Under the pieces are notes generated by a model, which had not been told where the DNA came from, did no database searches, and was given only the letters and a program-made list of their open reading frames with translations. A program made the position numbers and the translations under genes. Of a DNA stretch of 64,000 bases, positions 28,001 to 38,089 are shown one piece after another (positions within the stretch are counted from its first letter, which is position 1; each line of letters opens with the position of its first letter). Source of the stretch: Orychophragmus violaceus (Eukaryota > Streptophyta > Magnoliopsida > Brassicales > Brassicaceae). The stretch lies in contig CM058230.1 of the NCBI GenBank assembly GCA_030180135.1, forward strand, positions 106,135,503 through 106,199,502, given 5' to 3'.

Positions 28001-29704
28001 ATATGAGGGGTTTTGGTCGTGGTACTTTCGAAAAAACTCGACCCGATTCTTCCCGGGCCATGAACACTTGGTTTTTCATGCACCGCGACTGTCCCACGGT
28101 GCATAGGATCAGTCCACGATCAGTTTATCATATCCCGTCATTTTTTTTTCACCTGTTTCCTCCACCACACTTCCTTACTGTCTATATGAGGGGTTTTGGT
28201 CGTGGTACTTTCGAAAAAACTCGACCCGATCCTTCTCGGGACATGAACACTTGGTTTTTCATGCACCGCGACTGTCCCACGGTGCATAGGATCAGTCAAC
28301 GATCAGTTTATCCTATCTCGTCATTTTTTTTCACCTGTTTCCTCCACCACACCTCCTTACTGTCTATATGAGGGGTTTTGGTCGTGGTACTTTCGAAAAA
28401 ACTCGACCCGATCCTTCTCGGGACATGAACACTTGGTTTTTCATGCACCGCGACTGTCCCACGGTGCATAGGATCAGTACACGATCAATTTATGATATCC
28501 CGTCATTTTTTTTTCACCTGTTTCCTCCACCACACCTCCTTACTGTCTATATGAGGGGTTTTGGTCGTGTTACTTTCGAAAAAACTCGACCCGATTCTTC
28601 CCGGGCCATGAACACTTGGTTTTTCATGCACCGCGACTGTCCCACGGTGCGTAGGATCAGTCCACGATCAGTTTATCATATACCGTCATTTTTTTTTCAC
28701 CCGTTTCCTCCACCACACCTCCTTACTGTCCATATGAGGGGTTTTGGTCGTGGTACTTTCGAAAAAACTCGACCCGATTCTTCCCGGGCCATGAACACTT
28801 GGTTTTTCATGCACCGCGACTGTCCCACGGTGCATAGGATCAGTCCACGATCAGTTTATCATATACCGTCATTTTGTTTTCACCCGTTTCCTCCACCACA
28901 CCTCCTTACTGTCCATATGAGGGGTTTTGGTCGTGGTACTTTCGAAAAAACTCGACCCGATTCTTCTCGGGCCATGAACACTTGGTTTTTCATGCACCGC
29001 GACTGTCCCACGGTGCATAGGATCAGTCCACGATCAGTTCATCATATACCGTCATTTTTTTTTCACCCGTTTCGTCCACCACACCTCCTTACTGTCCATA
29101 TGAGGGGTTTTGGTCGTGGTACTTTCGAAAAAACTCGACCCGATTCTTCCCGGGCCATGAACACTTGGTTTTTCATGCACCGCGACTGTCCCACGGTGCA
29201 TAGGATCAGTCCACGATCAGTTTATCATATCCCGTCATTTTTTTTTCACCTGTTTCCTCCACCACACTTCCTTACTGTCTATATGAGGGGTTTTGGTCGT
29301 GGTACTTTCGAAAAAACTCGACCCGATCCTTCTCGGGACATGAACACTTGGTTTTTCATGCACCGCGACTGTCCCACGGTGCATAGGATCAGTCCACGAT
29401 CAGTTTATCCTATCCCGTCATTTTTTTTTCACCTGTTTCCTCCACCACACCTCCTTACTGTCTATATGAGGGGTTTTGGTCGTGGTACTTTCGAAAAAAC
29501 TCGACCCGATCCTTCTCGGGACATGAACACTTGGTTTTTCATGCACCGCGACTGTCCCACGGTGCATAGGATCAGTCCACGATCAATTTATGATATCCCG
29601 TCATTTTTTTTTCACCTGTTTCCTCCACCACACCTCCTTACTGCCTATATGAGGGGTTTTGGTCGTGTTACTTTCGAAAAACTCGACCCGATTCTTCCCG
29701 GGCC

Positions 29705-31168
29705 ATGAACACTTGGTTTTTCATGCACCGCGACTGTCCCACGGTGCGTAGGATCAGTCCACGATCAATTTATCATATACCGTCATTTTTTTTTCACCCG
29801 TTTCCTCCACCACACCTCCTTACTGTCCATATGAGGGGTTTTGGTCGTGGTACTTTCGAAAAAACTCGACCCGATTCTTCCCGGGCCATGAACACTTGGT
29901 TTTTCATGCACCGCGACTGTCCCACGGTGCATAGGATCAGTCCACAATCAATTTATCATATACCGTCATTTTGTTTTCACCCGTTTCCTCCACCACACCT
30001 CCTTACTTCTATATGAGGGGTTTTGGTCGTGGTACTTTCGAAAAAACTCGACCCGATCCTTCCCGGGACATGAACATTTGGTTTTTCATGCACCTCGACT
30101 GTCCCACGGTGCATAGGATCAGTCCACGATCAGTTTATCATATACTGTCATTTTTTTTTCACTTGTTTCCTCCACCACACCTCCTTACTGTCCATATGAG
30201 GGGTTTTGGTCGTGGTACTTTCGAAAAAACTCGACCCGATTCTTCCCGGGCCATGAACACTTGGTTTTTCATGCACCGCGACTGTCCCACGGTGCATAGG
30301 ATCAGTCCACGATTAGTTTATCCTATGCACCGTCATTTTTTTTTCACCCGTTTCCTCCACCACACCTCCTTACTGTCTATATGAGGGGTTTTGGTCGTGG
30401 TACTTTCGAAAAAACTCGACCCGATTCTTCCCGGGCCAAGAACACTTGGTTTTTCATGCACCGGGACTGTCCCACGGTGCATAGGATCAGTCCACGATCA
30501 GTTTATCATATCCCGTCATTTTTTTTTCACCTTTTTCCTCCACCACACTTCCTTACTGTCTATATGAGGGGTTTTGGTCGTGGTACTTTCGAAAAAACTC
30601 GACCCGATCCTTCTCGGGACATGAACACTTGGTTTTTCATGCACCGCGACTGTCCCACGGTGCATAGGATCAGTCCACGACCAGTTTATCATATCCCGTC
30701 ATTTTTTTTTCACCTGTTTCCTCCACCACACTTCCTTACTGTCTATATGAGGGGTTTTGGTCGTGGTACTTTCGAAAAAACTCGACCCGATCCTTCTCGG
30801 GACATGAACACTTGGTTTTTCATGCACCGCGACTGTCCCACGGTGCATAGGATCAGTCCACGATCAGTTTATCCTATCCCGTCATTTTTTTTTCACCTGT
30901 TTCCTCCACCACACCTCCTTACTGTCTATATGAGGGGTTTTGGTCGTGGTACTTTCGAAAAAACTCGACCCGATCCTTCTCGGGACTTGAACACTTGGTT
31001 TTTCATGCACCGCGACTGTCCCACGGTGCATAGGATCAGTCCACGATCAATTTATGATATCCCGTCATTTTTTTTTCACCTGTTTCCTCCACCACACCTC
31101 CTTACTGCCTATATGAGGGGTTTTGGTCGTGTTACTTTCGAAAAACTCGACCCGATTCTTCCCGGGCC
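29705..31168 (+). repeat. Eight-monomer duplicated segment, copy 1 (1464 bp)
   Basis: Landmarks recur at +1464 bp. They are the GCGTAGG monomer, the CTTACTTCTATATG two-base-loss monomer with CACCTCGACTG, the hairpin-variant monomer (30289-30333), GGGCCAAGAAC, CACGACCAG, and CGGGACTTGAAC. The copy ends with the GAAAAACTCG one-base-deletion monomer near 31140. Confidence 0.85.
30289..30333 (+). repeat. Long-hairpin variant monomer, copy 7 of 8
   Basis: A perfect 13-bp stem (30289-30301 with 30321-30333); the loop has GATTAG. Confidence 0.9.
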
Positions 31169-32570
31169 ATGAACACTTGGTTTTTCATGCACCGCGACTG
31201 TCCCACGGTGCGTAGGATCAGTCCACGATCAGTTTATCATATACCGTCATTTTTTTTTCACCCGTTTCCTCCACCACACCTCCTTACTGTCCATATGAGG
31301 GGTTTTGGTCGTGGTACTTTCGAAAAAACTCGACCCGATTCTTCCCGGGCCATGAACACTTGGTTTTTCATGCACCGCGACTGTCCCACGGTGTATAGGA
31401 TCAGTCCACGATCAATTTATCATATACCGTCATTTTGTTTTCACCCGTTTCCTCCACCACACCTCCTTACTTCTATATGAGGGGTTTTGGTCGTGGTACT
31501 TTCGAAAAAACTCGACCCGATCCTTCCCGGGACATGAACATTTGGTTTTTCATGCACCTCGACTGTCCCACGGTGCATAGGATCAGTCCACGATCAGTTT
31601 ATCATATACTGTCATTTTTTTTTCACTTGTTTCCTCCACCACACCTCCTTACTGTCCATATGAGGGGTTTTGGTCGTGGTACTTTCGAAAAAACTCGACC
31701 CGATTCTTCCCGGGCCATGAACACTTGGTTTTTCATGCACCGCGACTGTCCCACGGTGCATAGGATCAGTCCACGATTAGTTTATCCTATGCACCGTCAT
31801 TTTTTTTTCACCCGTTTCCTCCACCACACCTCCTTACTGTCTATATGAGGGGTTTTGGTCGTGGTACTTTCGAAAAAACTCGACCCGATTCTTCCCGGGC
31901 CAAGAACACTTGGTTTTTCATGCACCGGGACTGTCCCACGGTGCATAGGATCAGTCCACGATCAGTTTATCATATCCCGTCATTTTTTTTTCACCTTTTT
32001 CCTCCACCACACTTCCTTACTGTCTATATGAGGGGTTTTGGTCGTGGTACTTTCGAAAAAACTCGACCCGATCCTTCTCGGGACATGAACACTTGGTTTT
32101 TCATGCACCGCGACTGTCCCACGGTGCATAGGATCAGTCCACGACCAGTTTATCATATCCCGTCATTTTTTTTTCACCTGTTTCCTCCACCACACTTCCT
32201 TACTGTCTATATGAGGGGTTTTGGTCGTGGTACTTTCGAAAAAACTCGACCCGATCCTTCTCGGGACATGAACACTTGGTTTTTCATGCACCGCGACTGT
32301 CCCACGGTGCATAGGATCAGTCCACGATCAGTTTATCCTATCCCGTCATTTTTTTTTCACCTGTTTCCTCCACCACACCTCCTTACTGTCTATATGAGGG
32401 GTTTTGGTCGTGGTACTTTCGAAAAAACTCGACCCGATCCTTCTCGGGACTTGAACACTTGGTTTTTCATGCACCGCGACTGTCCCACGGTGCATAGGAT
32501 CAGTCCACGATCAATTTATGATATCCCGTCATTTTTTTTTCACCTGTTTCCTCCACCACACCTCCTTACT
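31169..32570 (+). repeat. Eight-monomer duplicated segment, copy 2
   Basis: This is the tandem copy of 29705-31168, matching until about 32570. There the expected CTGCCTATATG is replaced by CTGTCTATATG followed by TTTTGAAAAAAC and TTCTTTCCGGG. That last pair is duplicated again about 366 bp later (near 32950), a local two-monomer step. Confidence 0.83.
31753..31797 (+). repeat. Long-hairpin variant monomer, copy 8 of 8
   Basis: A perfect 13-bp stem (31753-31765 with 31785-31797), 1464 bp from copy 7 and its duplicate in the eight-monomer repeat. Confidence 0.9.
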
Positions 32571-33775
32571 GTCTATATGAGGGGTTTTGGTCGTGTTACT
32601 TTTGAAAAAACTCGACCCGATTCTTTCCGGGCCATGAACACTTGGTTTTTCATGCACCGCGACTGTCCCACGGTGCATAGGATCAGTCCACGATCAGTTT
32701 ATCATATACCGTCATTTTTTTTTCACCCGTTTCCTCCACCACACCTCCTTACTATCCATATGAGGGGTTTTGGTCGTGGTACTTTCGAAAAAACTCGACC
32801 CGATTCTTCCCGGGCCATGAACACTTGGTTTTTCATGCACCGCGACTGTCCCACGGTGCATAGGATCAGTCCACGATCAATTTATGATATCCCGTCATTT
32901 TTTTTTCACCTGTTTCCTCCACCACACCTCCTTACTGTCTATATGAGGGGTTTTGGTCGTGTTACTTTTGAAAAAACTCGACCCGATTCTTTCCGGGCCA
33001 TGAACACTTGGTTTTTCATACACCGCGACTGTCCCACGGTGCATAGGATCAGTCCACGATCAGTTTATCATATACCGTCATTTTTTTTCACCCGTTTCCT
33101 CCACCACACCTCCTTACTGTCCATATGAGGGGTTTTGGTCGTGGTACTTTCGAAAAAACTCGACCCGATTCTTCCCGGGCCATGAACACTTGGTTTTTCA
33201 TGCACCGCGACTGTCCCACGGTGCATAGGATCAGTCCACGATCAGTTTATCATATCCCGTCATTTTTTTTTCACCTGTTTCCTCCACCACACTTCCTTAC
33301 TGTCTATATGAGGGGTTTTGGTCGTGGTACTTTCGAAAAAACTCGACCCGATCCTTCTCGGGACATGAACACTTGGTTTTTCATGCACCGCGACTGTCCC
33401 ACGGTGCATAGGATCAGTCCACGATCAGTTTATCCTATCCCGTCATTTTTTTTTCACCTGTTTCCTCCACCACACCTCCTTACTGTCTATATGAGGGGTT
33501 TTGGTCGTGGTACTTTCGAAAAAACTCGACCCGATCCTTCTCGGGACATGAACACTTGGTTTTTCATGCACCGCGACTGTCCCACGGTGCATAGGATCAG
33601 TCCACGACCAGTTTATCATATCCCGTCATTTTTTTTCACCTGTTTCCTCCACCACACTTCCTTACTGTCTATATGAGGGGTTTTGGTCGTGGTACTTTCG
33701 AAAAAACTCGACCCGATCCTTCTCGGGACATGAACACTTGGTTTTTCATGCACCGCGACTGTCCCACGGTGCATA

Positions 33776-34120
33776 GGATCAGTCCACGACCAGTTTATCA
33801 TATCCCGTCATTTTTTTTTCACCTGTTTCCTCCACCACACTTCCTTACTGTCTATATGAGGGGTTTTGGTCGTGGTACTTTCGAAAAAACTCGAACCGAT
33901 CCTTCTCGGGACATGAACACTTGGTTTTTCATGATCCTATGCACCGTGGGACAGTCGCGGTGCATGAAAAACCAAGTGTTCATGTCCCGAGAAGGATCGG
34001 GTCGAGTTTTTTCGAAAGTACCACGACCAAAACCCCTCATATAGACAGTAAGGAGGTGTGGTGGAGGAAACGGGTGAAAAAAAAATGACGGGATAGGATA
34101 AACTGATCGTGGACTGATCC
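33776..34120. repeat. Fold-back (inverted repeat) junction where array orientation flips
   Basis: Bases 33776-33933 and 33963-34120 are inverted copies of each other, 158 bp each with no indel. By hand I count five mismatches. The 29-bp spacer 33934-33962 reads ATCCTATGCACCG and onward, which is reverse-orientation monomer sequence. In monomer numbering the left arm stops at position 78, inside the left stem of the hairpin. The right arm resumes on the other strand at about 107, just outside the right stem. The crossover shares only TG. This is the only orientation change I see in the window. Beyond the 158 bp the arms carry different variant series, so this joins two distinct array domains. 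A chimeric read or assembly join cannot be excluded from sequence alone. Confidence 0.93.
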
Positions 34121-35142
34121 TATGCACCATGGGATAGTCGCGGTGCATGAAAAACCAAGTGTTCATGGTCCGGGAAGGATCGGGTCGAGTTTTTTAGAAA
34201 GTACCACGACCAAAACCCCTCATATAGACAGTAAGGAGGTGTGGTGGAGGAAACAAGTGAAAAAAAATGACGGTATATGATAAACTGATCGTGGACTGAT
34301 CCTATGCACCGTGGGACAGTCGCGGTGCATGAAAAACCAAGTGTTCATGGCCCGGGAAGAATCGGGTCGAGTTTTTTCGAAAGTACCACGACCAAAACCC
34401 CTCATATAGACAGTAAGGAGGTGTGGTGGAGGAAACAGGTGAAAAAAAAATGACGGGATATGATAAACTGATCGTGGACTGATCCTATGCACCGTGGGAC
34501 AGTCGCGGTGCATGAAAAACCAAGTGTTCATGGTCCGGGAAGAATCGGGTCGAGTTTTTTCGAAAGTACCACGACCAAAACCCCTCATATAGACAGTAAG
34601 GAGGTGTGGTGGAGGAAACAGGTGAAAAAAAAATGACGGTATATGTTAAACTGATCGTGGACTGATCCTATGCACCGTGGGACAGTCGCGGTGCATGAAA
34701 AACCAAGTGTTCATGGTCCGGGAAGGATCGGGTCGAGTTTTTTCGAAAGTACCACGACCAAAACCCCTCATATAGACAGTAAGGAGGTGTGGTGGAGGAA
34801 ACAAGTGAAAAAAAATGACGGTATATGATAAACTGATCGTGGACTGATCCTATGCACCGTGGGACAGTCGCGGTGCATGAAAAACCAAGTGTTCATGGCC
34901 CGGGAAGAATCGGGTCGAGTTTTTTCGAAAGTACCACGACCAAAACCCCTCATATGGACAGTAAGGAGGTGTGGTGGAGGAAACAAGTGAAAAAAAAAAT
35001 GACGGGATATGATAAACTGATCGTGGACTGATCCTATGCACCGTGGGACAGTCGCGGTGCATGAAAAACCAAGTGTTCATGGCCCGGGAAGAATCGGGTC
35101 GAGTTTTTTCGAAAGTAACACGACCAAAACCCCTCATATAGA

Positions 35143-36060
35143 CAGTAAGGAGGTGTGGTGGAGGAAACGGGTGAAAAAAAATGACGGTATATGATAAACT
35201 GATCGTGGACTGATCCTATGCACCGTGGGACAGTCGCGGTGCATGAAAAACCAAGTGTTCATGGCTCGGGAAGAATCGGGTCGAGTTTTTTCGAAAGTAC
35301 CACGACCAAAACCCCTCATATGGACAGTAAGGAGGTGTGGTGGAGGAAACGGGTGAAAACAAAATGACGGTATATGATAAACTGATCGTGGACTGATCCT
35401 ATGCACCGTGGGACAGTCGCGGTGCATGAAAAACCACGTGTTCATGTCCCGGGAAGGATCGGGTCGAGTTTTTTCGAAAGTACCACGACCAAAACCCCTC
35501 ATATAGACAGTAAGGAGGTGTGGTGGAGGAAACAAGTGAAAAAAAAAATGACGGTATATGATAAACTGATCGTGGACTGATCCTATGCACCGTGGGACAG
35601 TCGCGGTGCATGAAAAACCACGTGTTCATGTCCCGGGAAGGATCGGGTCGAGTTTTTTCGAAAGTACCACGACCAAAACCCCTCATATAGACAGTAAGGA
35701 GGTGTGGTGGAGGAAACAAGTGAAAAAAAAATGACGGAATATGATAAACTGATCGTGGACTGATCCTATGCACCGTGGGACAGTCGCGGTGCATGAAAAA
35801 CCAAGTGTTCATGGTCCGGGAAGAATCGGGTCGAGTTTTTTCGAAAGTACCACAACCAAAACCCCTCATATAGACAGTAAGGAGGTGTGGTGGAGGAAAC
35901 GGGTGAAAAAAAAATGACGGTATATGATAAACTGATCGTGGACTGATCCTATGCACCGTGGGACAGTCGCGGTGCATGAAAAACCAAGTGTTGTTCATGG
36001 TCCGGGAAGAATCGGGTCGAGTTTTTTCGAAAGTAACACGACCAAAACCCCTCATATAGA
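35143..36060 (-). repeat. Five-monomer duplicated segment, copy 1 (about 919 bp)
   Basis: The order of variants is GGCTCGGGAAG, GAAAACAAAATG, CCACGTGTTC twice in a row, GGTCCGGGAAG, then the TTG-insertion monomer (CAAGTGTTGTTC). The identical order follows in 36061-36979. The unit is 919 bp rather than 915 because of the three-base insertion and A-tract differences. Confidence 0.87.
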
Positions 36061-36979
36061 CAGTAAGGAGGTGTGGTGGAGGAAACGGGTGAAAAAAAAA
36101 TGACGGTATATGATAAACTGATCGTGGACTGATCCTATGCACCGTGGGACAGTCGCGGTGCATGAAAAACCAAGTGTTCATGGCTCGGGAAGAATCGGGT
36201 CGAGTTTTTTCGAAAGTACCACGACCAAAACCCCTCATATGGACATTAAGGAGGTGTGGTGGAGGAAACGGGTGAAAACAAAATGACGGTATATGATAAA
36301 CTGATCGTGGACTGATCCTATGCACCGTGGGACAGTCGCGGTGCATGAAAAACCACGTGTTCATGTCCCGGGAAGGATCGGGTCGAGTTTTTTCGAAAGT
36401 ACCACGACCAAAACCCCTCATATAGACAGTAAGGAGGTGTGGTGGAGGAAACAAGTGAAAAAAAAAATGACGGTATATGATAAACTGATCGTGGACTGAT
36501 CCTATGCACCGTGGGACAGTCGCGGTGCATGAAAAACCACGTGTTCATGTCCCGGGAAGGATCGGGTCGAGTTTTTTCGAAAGTACCACGACCAAAACCC
36601 CTCATATAGACAGTAAGGAGGTGTGGTGGAGGAAACAAGTGAAAAAAAAATGACGGTATATGATAAACTGATCGTGGACTGATCCTATGCACCGTGGGAC
36701 AGTCGCGGTGCATGAAAAACCAAGTGTTCATGGTCCGGGAAGAATCGGGTCGAGTTTTTTCGAAAGTACCACGACCAAAACCCCTCATATAGACAGTAAG
36801 GAGGTGTGGTGGAGGAAACGGGTGAAAAAAAAATGACGGTATATGATAAACTGATCGTGGACTGATCCTATGCACCGTGGGACAGTCGCGGTGCATGAAA
36901 AACCAAGTGTTGTTCATGGTCCGGGAAGAATCGGGTCGAGTTTTTTCGAAAGTAACACGACCAAAACCCCTCATATAGA
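36061..36979 (-). repeat. Five-monomer duplicated segment, copy 2
   Basis: This is the tandem copy of 35143-36060. Visible differences are CATATGGACATTAAGG here against CATATGGACAGTAAGG, and CACGACC here against CACAACC near 35852. So few differences suggest a recent unequal exchange. Confidence 0.87.
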
Positions 36980-37261
36980 CAGTAAGGAGGTGTGGTGGAG
37001 GAAACGGGTGAAAAAAAATGACGGTATATGATAAACTGATCGTGGGCTGATCCTATGCACCGTGGGACAGTCGCGGTGCATGAAAAACCAAGTGTTCATG
37101 GCTCGGGAAGAATCGGGTCGAGTTTTTTCGAAAGTACCACGACCAAAACCCCTCATATAGACAGTAAGGAGGTGTGGTGGAGGAAACAGGTGAAAAAAAA
37201 ATGACGGTATATGATAAACTGATCGTGGACTGATCCTATGCACCGTGGGACAGTCGCGGTG

Positions 37262-37340
37262 CATGAAAAACCAAGTGTTCATGGTCCGGGAAGGATCGGG
37301 TCGAGTTTTTTCGAAAGTACCACGACCAAAAGACGGTAAG
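37262..37340 (-). repeat. Monomer with an 11-bp internal deletion
   Basis: After CACGACCAAAA the expected CCCCTCATATA is missing and the sequence passes to GACGGTAAGG (37328 onward; normally GACAGTAAGG). I saw this only once, so it appears not to have been spread by later exchanges. Confidence 0.85.
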
Positions 37341-37889
37341 GAGGTGTGGTGGAGGAAACAAGTGAAAAAAAAATGACGGTATATGATAAACTGATCGTGG
37401 ACTGATCCTATGCACCGTGGGACAGTCGCGGTGCATGAAAAACCAAGTGTTCATGGTCCGGGAAGAATCGGGTCGAGTTTTTTCGAAAGTACCACGACCA
37501 AAACCCCTCATATAGACAGTAAGGAGGTGTGGTGGAGGAAACAGGTGAAAAAAAAATGACGGTATATGATAAACTGATCGTGGACTGATCCTATGCACCG
37601 TGGGACAGTCGCGGTGCATGAAAAACCAAGTGTTCATGGTCCGGGAAGGATCGGGTCGAGTTTTTTCGAAAGTACCACGACCAAAACCCCTCATATAGAC
37701 AGTAAGGAGGTGTGGTGGAGGAAACAAGTGAAAAAAAATGACGGTATATGATAAACTGATCGTGGACTGATCCTATGCACCGTGGGACAGTCGCGGTGCA
37801 TGAAAAACCAAGTGTTCATGGCCCGGGAAGAATCGGGTCGAGTTTTTTCGAAAGTAACACGACCAAAACCCCTCATATGGACAGTAAGG

Positions 37890-37943
37890 AGGTGTGGTGG
37901 AGGAAACAAGTGAAAAAGGTGTGGTGGAGGAAACAGGTGAAAA
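37890..37943 (-). repeat. 27-bp tandem duplication inside a monomer, copy 1 of 3
   Basis: AGGTGTGGTGGAGGAAACA plus its following GTGAAAA is present twice in a row (37890-37916 and 37917-37943). The first copy has AACAAGTG and the second AACAGGTG. The monomer is lengthened by 27 bp. Confidence 0.9.
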
Positions 37944-38089
37944 AAAAATGACGGGATATGATAAACTGATCGTGGACTGATCCTATGCACCGTGGGACAG
38001 TCGCGGTGCATGAAAAACCAAGTGTTCATGGCCCGGGAAGAATCGGGTCGAGTTTTTTCGAAAGTACCACGACCAAAACCCCTCATATG

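Larger units (their letters stand above)
1..33933 (+). repeat. Satellite array, left arm (about 185 monomers of 182-183 bp, + orientation)
   Basis: Head-to-tail tandem repeats fill this whole span; I see no unrelated insertion. The first full monomer in the chosen register starts at 58, and the next starts are 241, 423, 606, 789, 971 and 1154, a spacing of 182-183 bp. Length differences come mainly from a T-tract after GTCA that varies from 6 to 11 T. Each monomer holds TTTCGAAA, the inverted pair ATGCACCG/CGGTGCAT, and a pyrimidine-rich end. Variants private to this arm include GCGTAGG in place of GCATAGG, CGCACCTG in place of CGCGACTG, and the TCCTATGCACCGT hairpin variant. The array runs off the left edge. 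The size matches the nucleosome-length monomers common in plant centromeric or knob satellites, but the family is not one I can name. No transcription unit or coding function is supported. Confidence 0.97.

Noticed and set aside
25..33676. Many long + strand reading frames with a repeating 61-residue peptide (MRGFGRG...NTWFF...), and the mirror set on the - strand of the right arm
   Set aside because: They follow the satellite monomer. Breaks and joins track T-tract slippage and single-base indels, start codons fall at the same monomer position each time, and frame-breaking variants are copied freely. No promoter, intron or domain supports a gene.
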